Assembly (NCBI GenBank): GCA_001584585.1
Contig: LSYV01000003.1
Span: forward strand, 214,623 to 226,818
Reading direction: 5' to 3'
From: Gonium pectorale
Taxonomy: Eukaryota > Chlorophyta > Chlorophyceae > Chlamydomonadales > Volvocaceae
Length of the DNA: 12,196 nucleotides
Shown: positions 1-9,437 of the stretch, piece by piece
How the letters are laid out: each line of letters begins with the position of its first letter
Numbering within the stretch: position 1 is the stretch's first letter
Translations under genes and position numbers: made by a program
Notes under the pieces: generated by a model
The model's input: the letters and a program-made list of their open reading frames with translations, nothing else
Told to the model about the DNA's origin: nothing
Database searches by the model: none

Positions 1-1772
1 TTTTAATGTCCTCGCTGTGCGCTGTGCATTGGCCGGGTATGCGCAGCAGCACGCGGGCCGTAAGGAGCACGTGGGTGTGGCACGGAGGCGTGGTGGCAGC
101 TGTGCCAACAGTTTTCGCCCATGAACCCGCAAGCGCGGTGCGGAGTCGCCACGACATCCCGGCCTACGCAGCCAAGATTGGGCATGCAACACAGAATATG
201 TTGTTTTAATATCATTAAAATGCGGTTTGAAGGAGCGGGCGAGTCACCCACCGGTCCGCGGCAGGCCCGGGTAGTGGGGTTTCGTGCCTTGGCTGTGGAC
301 GAGGGCCGAATACGGTGTACGGCTACCTCACCTTCCGAGTTCCGTGTTCATTGCGTTCTGGTGCGTCTTCGTTGGCTCGCTGCTGCTCACGCTATTACCT
401 CTAGGCAGACGTTAGTCGCTGTGGCGCTGGCCATAGGCCAGTGTTTTAGCAGGCGCGCCGGAGGCGTGCTTATGGACTCGCGCTTTTCTTCCCCACCCTC
501 CCGCCCTGCGCTCGTTTTGTTCGGGTTGTGTTCTTCCTTGGGCTCGGCGTGCTGTCTGCACGGGGGTGTCTCTGCCAAGGCGATGGGGTAGGGCTCGGCA
601 GACTCGAGGTCTCTAGGCTGGGTTTTCCGTTCGAGTTTGTGTTGAAAGCCTAAGACCTCACAAACAGTCCCCATTTCCTAGTTGCACTCCCGTGCCTCGT
701 TTTCGAGTGTTAAGCGCTTTGGTCTCACTGCTGGTGCCCAGCACGTTGAGCTTGGCCGTAAGGCCGAGGGACGGCGGATTCCCGAGGTGTCGGTTGTTAG
801 CATCCTTATGAGGGCCTGCCCGGCGAGCCCACTATCTCAAATTTTGGGTGATGCATTGGGGAGAGCAAGTTGCCTCTCAGGAGGTTCGTCGCCCGGAGGC
901 GAAGGCGCTCACCCGAAGGGCGTGGTTGAGCTTGGTACAGGTGCAGGCAGGAGTCCCTGACGTGTAGACCAGTGTAGACGCGCAGACTTCCCTGCAAGAG
1001 CAGGCCAGTTCTTGGGCGATAGTATTGAGGTGATTTACAGTTGGTCGTTCTGGTGCCTTACCCGGCGGTACACTTTGCAGCGGCTATCCGCAGAGGTGAC
1101 CCTAATATGTCGCATCATCTCTTCTGCCCATTCCCCTCCGCTGCGGCCTGCTGCCGTGTTCCCGCGTGGCCCAGCCCGGTGGTTAAGAGAGACGGTACGT
1201 CCGGCCACAGTGCGATAACAAGAATGGTGCCTGATGGGTCGTTGTGTTTCGAAGGTTGTGCCCGCGGCGAGGCCCCCGCTGGCGACCTGACATGTGTCTT
1301 TCGATCGACGTTGGTACGGCACTGTTGCCGTTGGGTGAGCTGCGATGTAACGGATGGGGACAAGCAATGGGCGGCGCGGGAGCTACGCCGTGCGAGCTAG
1401 TACGGCAAGAAACCTGCTCCTAAGTTGCAGTAACCGCAACTTTGATCGTCTGCACGCAGAGCCGGTTTGGACTGCGGGCAACGAGGCGAAATGCGGGGAC
1501 CATCGACGAAACACGGGTGCAACATCATCGTCTCAAACAGCCCCACAAACTCACCGCTGCGGTCCGTCACAGCCTCCGCACACGCGCCAAAACGCGCCAG
1601 CACGTGCTTAAGGAAAGCCCGCAACGTGCGTGCTGAGTCTCCTTGAAGGCAACCCTTCTTGCTTGGTCACAACAATCCCTCCGCCCTGGCCCCTGGTCCC
1701 CGCCGTGTGCCTTTGCGCTCACTCACCTCCGCCCTGCCCGCCTGCGCCCCGTGCCGCCGTACCGTACGGCAG
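1..1772. other. Spacer or unresolved 5' region of the HYR-domain gene
   Basis: I see no convincing gene here. Open frames exist on both strands, but their codon choice lacks the C/G-ending bias of the exons further along, and their translations show no recognisable domain. The exon beginning at 1773 needs an upstream exon ending in phase 1. A GTACGT donor at 1195 would supply that phase, but the sequence before it does not look like protein, so I do not call it. The stretch contains an AT-rich inverted repeat (204-220) and three copies of the GTACGGCA word at 1314, 1400 and 1764, the last touching the splice acceptor. The end of this region (about 1630-1772) is C/T-rich, as expected for intron sequence before an acceptor. 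Confidence 0.5.
204..220. repeat. AT-rich perfect inverted repeat
   Basis: TTTTAAT and ATTAAAA form perfect 7-base arms around a 3-base ATC loop, inside an otherwise GC-rich stretch. It could be a short hairpin or a protein-binding palindrome. There is no gene next to it to assign it to. Confidence 0.5.
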
Positions 1773-3789
1773 TCTACACGGGCAACCTGGTGCTGCCGTA
1801 CCTGGTGTCGTTCCAGACCAACGCCATCGTGCTGGACACCAACGGCGAGCCCTCGCGCGAGTTTGTAGACAACTTCAAGACCCCGTTCAAGGAGGCTGTC
1901 GCCGCCGAGTGGAGCACCGACGCCGCCAGCCTCAGCGGCGCCGCCATCAATGTCCTGTCTGGAACCGTCAACAGGACAGGAGGGCTGGGCTTGTTCGGGT
2001 TGGTAACCGCCAGTCGCCGATGGACCGGCGGAGTCATAGCCCGCCACCCTGACCGTCTGACACTCAGGTACATGACAGGTATATGGGGGTGCCCACTAAG
2101 TGTGCCCCCGGAGGACCCATGTCGACTCGCCAGGGACCTGCCCTTGCCTCCTGTACCTGACTCCACCGCGCCCTCACGGTACCGTCTTTGCCTTCGGGCG
2201 TCGTATGGCCTGAGAGGCAAGGTCGTTCATCCCCAATGCAGCTTTGTGATTTTTTAACGGGGAGCCCGTTGACTTCGGCGACGCCCTGGCCTTCCGCCAC
2301 CACCACCACCACCACCACCATCGGCTGCTGCGCACCATCACCGACCTCCTCCAGCTCAGCAACCCGCCCACCTGCCCGCCCACCTCAACGCCCAGCACGC
2401 CCGCCGCCACGCCGCCCGCCAGAACCACCGCGGCCTGCAGGACGAAGATCCGCAGTCGACACTGTACGACGTGTCGTACGGCGATGGTGTGGAGGCCGTT
2501 GCCGTTCTGCTGGTGACGCTGGGCTTCACGGTCACGCGGCCGCTGTCGGCGCTGCCGCCGGACCAGGCCCGGAGGTGCTGTCCGCCGACGTGGCCGCATA
2601 CGGTGAGGCGTTGGGGGGTGGGGGATTGCGACGTGTTTCATTGATGTGGCAGGGTACGGCAGTAGGAGCAGCGCGGCCCTCCCGCCGCCCAGGCCAACAG
2701 CGCGTGAACGGAGCGTCTAGAACGGGGGCCTGGCCAACCACCATTCAACCGCCCAACCGCAGTCGACAACATCAAGCCCATCATCACTGCCGAGAGCAAC
2801 ACCGTCGTCGCCGCCAGCGGCAGCTCGGACGGGGGCACTCTGGTGACGCTGCCGGCCTTCAGCGCCACGGACAACTTTTACGTCGCCGTGCCGGTCTACT
2901 GCACGCCCGCCTCGGGCAGCGTCGTTTCCGTCGGCACCATCACGGTGAGCCGCACCGGCCGGCCGCGCTGCCCGAATGTTGCGTGGCCTCGCGAACCTGC
3001 CCATGTGGCTTCTGGGCGGTGATAACGCTGCAGAACTGCACCTCGCCCCCTCCTCCTATCGGCACATGACTGACGACGTGCTGTGCTGCCGTACTGCCGT
3101 GCCGCCGTACGTGCAGGTCGTGTGCAAGGCCGTGGGCGGCAGCGGCAACTACGCGACCATCAACATCGACGTGACCGTCGGCGCAAGTAAGGTGCCGTCC
3201 TTTGGGCTGCGGTAGCTTTGCGGAACAGGGGCGCAACCGCATGCTGTGAACGGGGCATGCGAGAAGTCTTGAGCTCACAGCTGTGCTGTGCGCGTTCGGC
3301 CCGCCTGGCTGCGGGTCTGACGGCCCTGGCACACCAAGTGCGGCTTCCCCCTAGTGCGCGCGCGCGTTGAAGCACAGGAGAGGGGCGCCCGCCGATACAC
3401 GGGCCCAAGCACTCCATCCGCACATACCACAGCAGCCACGGGCCGACCCATGCGCGAAACTGATGGCATGACCATGAAGCCGCTCGGCAGCCGCGGGCCG
3501 CCGCCGCCGCCCGCTGGCTTGTCAGGGGTGCACTCTGTCAGCACGTCGCGGCCGCCTCAGGCTCAGCCGCGGCCGCACACGGGCGCGCAGCCCGGTAGGT
3601 GCCGACCTGATGTTCGGGTTCCAGGTGCCATCCGACTCAAGATCCTTGCCTCTCCCCGCTGCTGCTCCCCGCCCTTTCCCCCTGGACCGTGCAGACGCTA
3701 CACTTGTTGCGGAGGCGTGCGCCGTGTACAAGGCGCAGGGCAAGACCGCCTCCCAGTCGTCGGGTCTGTGCGCCGCGGCCCCCGCCCAG
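1773..3789 (+). CDS. HYR-domain extracellular protein, partial five-exon model with two apparent frameshifts
   Basis: Five exons can be linked: 1773-2002, 2265-2602, 2763-2944, 3117-3186 and 3695-3789, all with AG acceptors and GT donors. The first exon (phase 1 start) reads a segment including LPYLVSFQTNAIVLD and AAINVLSGTVNR, a hydrophobic/beta-rich style seen in volvocine matrix proteins. The second begins PVDFGDALAF, has eight histidines, then reads DPQSTLYDVSYGDGVEAV and VLSADVAAY. Exons three and four together form a HYR domain: DNIKPIITAES, a central SATDN, PVYCTPASGS, then VVCKAVGGSGNYATINIDV. HYR modules have an immunoglobulin-like beta fold and are usually extracellular adhesion units. 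Exon five adds about 32 residues rich in Ala and Ser with two Cys. The second exon changes frame twice (between 2361 and about 2400, and at 2567-2571), so it is either damaged or misread. The donor after 3789 (GTCAAG) is weak; if spliced to the AG at 3889-3890, the next codon is TAG, which would end the protein. No start exon or signal peptide was found. Confidence 0.55.
2298..2321 (+). repeat. CAC trinucleotide run encoding eight histidines
   Basis: Seven CAC codons followed by CAT encode His8 in the frame that starts the second exon of the HYR-domain gene. The run could bind metal ions or simply be a slippage-prone microsatellite. It lies about 40 bases upstream of the first apparent frame change. 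Confidence 0.7.
2763..3186 (+). other. HYR (hyalin repeat) domain, split over two exons
   Basis: The domain spans exons 2763-2944 (enters in phase 1, leaves in phase 0) and 3117-3186 (phase 0 to phase 1), with an intron at 2945-3116. Features of the family visible here are the opening D-N-x-K-P-x-I, the ATDN turn, a Cys-x-Pro-x-Ser-Gly-Ser segment, a Val-Gly-Thr step, and a closing strand with Cys, Gly-Ser-Gly-Asn and alternating hydrophobics. The usual aspartate of the family's D-x-x-GN turn is replaced, here reading VGGSGN. One HYR copy is visible; HYR domains often occur in tandem, but I see no second copy. Confidence 0.65.
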
Positions 3790-4255
3790 GTCAAGTCTGG
3801 TGGGCGTCGGTTGTGGGCGGTACCAGAGTCGGGATGCGGCGCAAGGGTTGCCTCGCCTTCCCTCGAAGGAATGCTCGCCCGTCGCCGCAGTAGACGAATT
3901 GTCCGGAATGGCGTGTGTGATGCGTCTGAAACCCAACACGAGTCGTTCGCAACCATGTCAACTCATGGAGCCGGCACGGTTCCGACTAAACCCGCACAAG
4001 CCAAGCGGGCCTTCTCTAAGGAACGTTGGTGCCCGTTTGCGGACCTTGCGGACAAGCTCTGGGGTTCATGACGCGTTGACACGGGTTGTGGCTCTCTTTC
4101 TCGCTCCCCTACCCCGTAGGGCGGGTGTGTGCGGGTGCGGGTCCTGTCAAATAAACCGGTTGCCCCTGCCCATTCACCCGCTGTGGTACACATACACGCT
4201 CCACCCTTCATGACCTAAATCCGCGGTACGGTCTCACGGGGCTCCGCCCTTTTCC

Positions 4256-4272
4256 AAGCTTCACGGAAGCTT
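4256..4272. repeat. Short perfect hairpin
   Basis: AAGCTTC and GAAGCTT pair perfectly over 7 bases around the loop ACG. There is no U-tract and no adjacent gene end that would make it a defined processing signal. Confidence 0.4.
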
Positions 4273-5898
4273 TTCCCCTACTTGTTTGTGGTAGGTGCGG
4301 CCGTCCCCGTTCCCCACTATACCCCAGCCCCAGAAGCGGTTGGCCTGACCCTCTGGGCGTGTTTGCCAATTCGCAGAATACCGTACACGCGCATTCGTGC
4401 TCTGAGTGTCGCCAATGGAACCGCCTCTTAAAGCGATCCTCTCTGCTTTCACTCCCTTCGTCCCACTTTGCAAGCCTTGGGCGTAGCCGGGTGGCCATAA
4501 AACGTATGATGATGCGACCCGTTCACGGTGTGTGGCTTTCGTGGCATGGGGCAGCTAACAGCATAGCGCGGCGGGTGCGGCAGCAATAGTGCATGGGTCA
4601 GGGACACCGGCGCAGGCGGTTCCATGGCTCTTCGCCTGTCGCCTCTTCCACCACGCCGGTCTCCTGCCACACACCTGATGTCGGGCTTGGGGGATAAACG
4701 GAAGGGGCGAACACGGCTGTCGGTTACACCCCAGCATGGTCCGCTGGACACGCTTCCTTGACCTGCTGGACTTGCCCCGACGGGCTACTTCCGACCACCA
4801 CCCTCATTTACGCACTTTCGGCCTCGAAGTACCATGAGTGTTCCGTCTGCTCCGGTGATACGACGGGTACTGCAACGACCGTTGCAAACCGCGGCGTCCC
4901 CTGCTCCCGTCATGCATTCTAGCACTATCTATGTGGTGTCGGTGTTCTGCTGGCTCCATGGCCACAGCTCCTGTAGGTAGTGCCGCTACAGCGTGGCCGC
5001 CCAAAGCCTGCGTTTGTTTTGTGCCGTGCGCCGCCGCATCGCCTTATCGCGGCGCGCATCAGCACCCCACCGAGCACAGCCGCTCCTAGTCCAGCTTGCT
5101 TGGAGGGAGGCTCCAGTGCGGCCTTGCCGCATTGTGCAGTACAATGTGAGCTCAATCAATCTGCGCCTGCTCTCCCGCATCCAGCCAGCCAGCCAGCGTC
5201 GACCGGGTCGCGCGTGCGGCAGCGGCGGCCTCCCGAGCAGGGTTACGCTGTGCTGCTTCCTTGCTTGCATTGCAATATTGCAGTGCATAGCCCGTGCCTC
5301 TGCCTCCCGTCGCCCTCCCAGTCCACACGGCCGCTTGCACATGCCCCCGCAGCGCGACATGGAAACACATGCCCTGTGCTCTCCCGACGTCCCGATCGAC
5401 GTCCGCTGCCCAGAACCGGGAGGGCCCGTGTGCTCATCTCCGTCGCCCGCCATGCATTGCGCCCGGCGCCGCATCTGCACTGTCGCACCTTGGCATGCAG
5501 ATACATGTTCATTAAAATTGACACTGGGAGCGGAATACGGCACGTTGCGATTACAACATACGACGCCGTACAGAGTCTCATAACATCGATCGACCTCGGC
5601 GCGCCTAGTCCGACGAAATGCGGCTCGCCGCCCCTCCCTCATTGCGCCCAAACACACACTGCCACCTCCAAGGGCATGACGATGACAATCGTATGCCCCG
5701 AACCTGTGTCGACCCGACAAACGCGTCGCATGCGGCCGTTCGCCGTACGTGACCATAAGTGCGGCATGCCTTGCGACTACAACTTCTGACCCAGACACGA
5801 ATGGGTGTCTGTTGAATGAAGGAATGATTTCGAAAAGGTGGACACACACCAGGGAGACCAAGGGCCCCTGTCAATGGCAGTTCGGGGCCTGGCAAAAA

Positions 5899-5945
5899 CC
5901 CACAAACACGCACACACACAAACACACATTCGCACACCCACGCAC
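5899..5945. repeat. CA-rich simple repeat
   Basis: An imperfect (CA)n / CACA-AACA tract. It explains the shallow open frames on both strands in this neighbourhood. Confidence 0.7.
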
Positions 5946-6314
5946 GCGGAAAGTAGACCTTTAGATCTTAGACCTGTTTCCTGCACTTCGTATTGCATAC
6001 GTAACATACGGAAACTGCCCTTTGCATCCTCAACACACGGACAGACTACTACACCCAACTGCGCGAAATTGAACCGTACACATACATGCGTACACACAAA
6101 CACGAGTACATTTCATCTTGTGCACATGCCGCGTGTCTATCTCCTGGCATGCGGTCCTGCCGTCGGGACCCTTTGGTACTGCGAACGCCGCTCGTACATA
6201 CGCATTGCTCGCGCTTACCAACACATGTGCTTGGGGACCGACCGCACCCGCATTCCCGTTCAAAACGCCGCGCCAAGGCAACTGCAGCTCAAATGAAGTT
6301 CAGATCCAGGCAAA

Positions 6315-6662
6315 ATGGCCCCAAGGGGTAAGGAAAATGAAGGGAATGCCAAGAAGCGACAGAAGTATGGACCTAATGGAGCCACAGAACCACACGAGAA
6401 CAGTTTTGAGGTTCGTACGTACGGCACATAGAGGACATTTGGCCACCGGTTGACTGCGAATAATAAAGCTGGACACGCTCGAATGTGTCCGACCTGTAAA
6501 CGCTACCAAAAAGGGTTTCAATGGCAGCAACGGACCGCGGATCCCAAATCCCTGAGATTTGTGGTAACGATTGCTGGGCAAGTGACGCCGAATGCAACAT
6601 CCCCTAATTCAAGCAACGACACGGCAGCAGTACTGGAAAGCTCTCTTCGTGTCTCAAACTAG
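6315..6662 (+). pseudogene. Possible relic reading frame with one internal stop
   Basis: One frame runs from an ATG at 6315 to a TAG at 6660 with a single in-frame TAG at 6429-6431. The first part is short and highly charged, with KENEGNAKKRQKYGPNG. The part after the stop contains HARMCPTCKRYQKGF, a Cys-x-x-Cys pair with basic flanks reminiscent of half a zinc-binding site. The region is richer in A than its surroundings and its codon choice is unlike the nearby exons. This would fit a decayed transposon or transferred gene, or an intron could remove the stop. It could also be chance or 3' UTR sequence of the opposite-strand gene that ends at 6770. I do not recognise the family. Confidence 0.25.
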
Positions 6663-6769
6663 ATGTCTTCGAACCAATCAATTGTCGTCGGCTTGACGTA
6701 TCCCTGGCCCCGGATCCAAACTTTCCATGGCACAGTGCAGCGCAGTACGACAGCGCACACTACCGGCGC

Positions 6770-9349
6770 TCACACGCACTCGTACGTGGCCAGGTGGCAG
6801 GCCAGGTGCACGGTGGCGGCGTTGGCGGGCCGGGAGCCGCCCTGGACGGGCACCCAGGCAGTCAGCCTGGTGGGGCCGCTCAGGGGCAGCGAGCCGGGGC
6901 CGACGGCGGGCTGGGGCTTCCATTGGCCGGGGGCAGTACTGGTGAGCGGCGAGTACGACGCATACAGGTGTACGGCAGTGGTCGTGTACAGACGCAGGAA
7001 GCGGCTGGCGATGTCGACGGAGCAGCTTGCAATGGAGTAGGATGAGTTGTAGGTGGTACTGTTGGGAGGGGCCGAGGACGTGCGGGATTAGAACATAGCC
7101 GTCAACATAACAACGACTATCAATGCGGCATGCCCCCATACAACTGATGCAAGCACCCGCAGTGCACCGACAGCTGTACGCAAGCAGCCAGTGACGTGTA
7201 CGGAATGTGCGCGTACGGCAATGCACCGCCCAGACGTACGGCACTCACACGCTGAGTGTGACGCCTCCAAAGCTGTGGCCGTTGTTCTTGTCGTTCCCGG
7301 CGCAGCCCGCGCACGCGAAGACCGGCGGCTCGTTGCCGCGGGCGGGCGGGGCCGTGGTGTAGGTGACGGGCGAGCCGCCGGACACGGGCGGCGATGGCAC
7401 CGTGAAGAAGCCGCCCCACCTGCAGTGCCGGGGACGCAAAGGGACGAGAAGAGCTCAGTTCATGACAGAGGCGCACGACAGCGGCCAGCGCCAAACATGG
7501 ATCCACATGCATCCCTGCCCATATCCCACCTGGCGTTTTTGGAGATGGTGGTGAGCGGCTGCCAGGTGAAGGTGACGGCGCTGTTGGACTGGCCGGGCAC
7601 GTAGCCGGGGACCGAGGTGCCGGTGTAGGGGGTCGTTGAGGGGTCCAGCGCGCCTACAGGAAACGGGGGCCAGGGGTGTGGTATTAGACAGTGGCGGGCT
7701 AAAAGGCCGGACCCTCTGCTTACAACTAGGCTTTTTATTCTGTCCCTCGGTAAATACATGCAACACGACTAGGTGACTAGGTCCCAACACATCTTATGAG
7801 GTCCCATACGGTACGACGAGGCCTGAGTCGTGCGTACCTGGCTGGGCAAACGCCGTGTCGTCCTTGCAGGTGAGGGGCGGGCTGGGTGCCGGCAGGGGCG
7901 GCTCAGGCGAGGGAGGGAGGGGGCTGGGCGGCATGGGCGACGGCGGGTCGGGTGAGGGAGGAGGCGGGCTAGGCGGCATGGGGGAAGGTGGCAGCGGGGA
8001 GGGAGGTAGGGGGCTCGGCGGCTCTGGGGACGGAGGCTCGGGCGAGGGTGGCGAGGGGCTGGGCGGCAGCGGGGAGGGCGGTAGCGGGGACGGTGGCAAA
8101 GGCGAAGGCGGCTCGGGGGACGGTGGCTCGGGCGATGGCGGCGAAGGGCTCGGTGGCAGGGGAGACGGAGGCAGCGGCGAGGGCGGAGGAGGAGAAGGGG
8201 GCAGCGGCGAGGGCGGAAGCGGAGAAGGAGGCAGTGGCGAGGGCGGAAGAGGAGAAGGAGGCAGCGGCGAGGGCGGAAGAGGAGAAGGAGGCAGCGGCGA
8301 GGGCGGAAGGGGAGATGGAGGCAGTGGCGAGGGCGGCGAGGGAGGCAGGCAACTGACGGGGATAGGAAAGGGCAGAGCGACATAGTAGGGGCGGTTCAGA
8401 GAAAGGTTAATTGACAGGAACGACGTTCCAGCTCATAAGGAGAACGGAACGGGCGCAACAGCAAGGCATGGCCCGATGAGCCGGGCGTACCGGTATGCTT
8501 CTGTGACCCCTCCTCCGATCACATGTATTCCGTACGGCTTCACACGTGTACGGTACCGTATGGCCCTGAACGCGCGCCCCATGCCGTTCCGAATGAGCGC
8601 CCCCTGCCGTTCTTCACACACATACACACCTGGGTCCGAAGCGGCTGAGGTCCAGGGTCAGGTCGCACACGTTGGAGATGGCGCCGCAGTTGCCGCTGCC
8701 GCCCGCGCAGCACTGGCCGGGGCCCCAGCCGTTGTCGCCATTGGTGCAGGTGCGGTTGCCCACCAGCCTGCCGTCGTGGAGCTGAGGAGCCAGGGACATG
8801 AAGACAGGGGGTGGGGGGTATGGGGCAGGCCTGGACAAGTGCGAGGGTGCCGAATACGCCAGGGCGGGTTGGGGAAACCATGAAAGGCCCCCCCGCTCTT
8901 TCTGAATTCCTTAAACATGCCCCCCAAAACGGCCCCGGGGAAGGCGAGATCGTACTCACGTGAATTGGCATCATCACAAAGGCGCGCGGCACCACGTAGG
9001 AGACACCGTACGCCTCGTTGCAGGTGGTGTTGGCGAACCGCATGCCAACTGTATTGCTGTTGCAGGCGCGGGGCGTGCAGGAGGCCGAGGCGCAGCACAC
9101 CCAGGACACGTAATCGCCCTTGCAGCCCGAGACGTCGAGCGTGACCAGCTTGGAGCCGGCGTCGACGACCGAGCAGGTCGCGGTGATGCAGCTCTCGAGG
9201 CGCGAACAGGTCAGGTCGCAGGTGCTCTGGAGCAGCCTCCGCGAGAAGGCAGACGACGAAGGGACGCAGACCAGCAGCAGGGCAGCCAGGAGCGGCGCCA
9301 GGAGCAGCGGCGAGGGCCGGCTCGGCATCGACGCCACAGCGGCGCTCAT
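6770..9349 (-). CDS. Secreted Pro/Ser-rod (hydroxyproline-rich) extracellular matrix glycoprotein, complete six-exon gene
   Basis: Exons on the minus strand are 9349-8960, 8781-8630, 8352-7838, 7653-7530, 7419-7249 and 7058-6770. All introns are GT-AG, all phases agree, and the sum is 1641 nt (546 residues plus TGA). Residues 1-34 form a signal peptide with a long Leu/Ala core, followed by FSRRLLQ. Residues 42-182 hold 16 cysteines, including CC pairs at 85-86 and 154-155, and sequons at N107 and N139. Residues 183-340 are a PPSPX rod. Residues 341-546 form a second globular part with six cysteines, starting [12 protein letters not shown], with a sequon at N455 and ending in Cys-Val-stop. Known algal wall proteins of this layout (globule, Hyp-rich rod, globule; for example pherophorins) are hydroxylated, O-arabinosylated and polymerised outside the cell. 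I infer the same role here, but I do not see clear pherophorin-domain hallmarks, so I leave the family open. No reverse-strand TGTAA occurs within 1.2 kb after the stop. Confidence 0.8.
7838..8352 (-). other. Rod exon encoding the PPSPX linker
   Basis: The exon encodes Cys-Leu, about 158 residues of PPSP units separated by L, E, M, D or P, and then the first residues of the C-terminal domain. Leu spacers dominate the N-terminal half; Glu, Asp and Met spacers appear toward the C-terminal half. In volvocine wall proteins such prolines become hydroxyproline and carry short sugar chains, giving a stiff polyproline-II rod. One frame stays open through all 515 nt and agrees with both flanking splice phases, which argues against collapse or indel error in this repeat. 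Confidence 0.85.
8170..8329 (-). repeat. 30-bp tandem repeat, about 5.3 copies, within the rod exon
   Basis: Units start at 8170, 8200, 8230, 8260, 8290 and a partial one at 8320. Each encodes two PPSPL pentapeptides, and units differ from each other by only a few substitutions. The flanking rod sequence keeps the peptide pattern but has lost the DNA-level identity, so this block looks recently expanded. The plus strand is almost all purine with many GG/GGG runs. Confidence 0.85.
8960..9349 (-). other. First exon: signal peptide and start of the Cys-rich domain
   Basis: The ATG at 9349-9347 is chosen because it is the first in frame and sits 82 bases below a TATA box; another Met at codon 8 would still leave the hydrophobic core intact. 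Predicted cleavage is after Ala34 (SSSA|FSRR). Ten cysteines follow at 44, 48, 54, 59, 76, 85, 86, 91, 96 and 110. The exon ends exactly on a codon boundary at a GTGAGT donor. The open frame continues past the donor, but that extension has no cysteine pattern or usable codon bias. Confidence 0.8.
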
Positions 9350-9430
9350 GATGCGGGTTTGACCACGAACTCTTTTGACGCTAGCACCCAGACTAGCTCT
9401 GGGGCATAACTTGGGAGGGCCGCGTGTGGC

Positions 9431-9437
9431 TTTTATA
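9431..9437 (-). promoter_or_regulatory. TATA box of the rod-protein gene
   Basis: TATAAAA read on the minus strand (CCCTATAAAAG in context), 82 bases upstream of the ATG. A start site about 30 bases downstream would leave a 5' UTR of roughly 50-60 bases. Confidence 0.65.

Larger units (their letters stand above)
3790..6314. other. Long gene-free stretch with simple repeats
   Basis: No gene can be supported in these 2.5 kb. Overlapping open frames of about 270 and 290 codons on opposite strands near 4980-5861 have poor codon choice and mirror each other, as expected of GC-rich non-coding DNA. The left part probably includes the intron and 3' UTR of the HYR-domain gene; an AATAAA lies near 4150, but the algal TGTAA signal is absent from 3790 to 4500. 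The right part may include the 3' UTR of the minus-strand rod gene, since a reverse-strand TGTAA sits at 5551-5555. A small hairpin (4256-4272), a CAGC x4 run (5182-5197) and a CA-rich stretch (about 5899-5945) are the only local structures I see. Confidence 0.5.

Noticed and set aside
1041..1194. Candidate upstream exon of the HYR gene ending at a GTACGT donor in matching phase
   Set aside because: A phase match has a one-in-three chance, and the sequence before the donor has poor codon bias and no protein character resembling the later exons.
2188..3069. A 293-codon plus-strand open frame across the HYR-gene exons
   Set aside because: It runs through two introns with good GT and AG borders. 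Only its short part just before 2602 agrees with the spliced reading; the HYR domain itself is in a different frame.
4980..5861. Long overlapping open frames on both strands (about 269 and 291 codons)
   Set aside because: They mirror each other over the same DNA, have no domain, signal peptide or C/G-ending codon bias, and are rich in Arg, Pro, Cys and His as expected from GC-rich non-coding sequence.
7769..8383. Arg/Pro/Leu-rich and Gly/Glu-rich open frames over the rod repeat
   Set aside because: These are other-frame shadows of the PPSPX repeat; only the Pro/Ser frame matches the splice phases on both sides.
8540..9349. The first exon of the rod gene read through as an intronless 269-residue protein
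   Set aside because: After the GTGAGT donor the translation loses its cysteine pattern, and the spliced model continues the domain in phase through five further exons.
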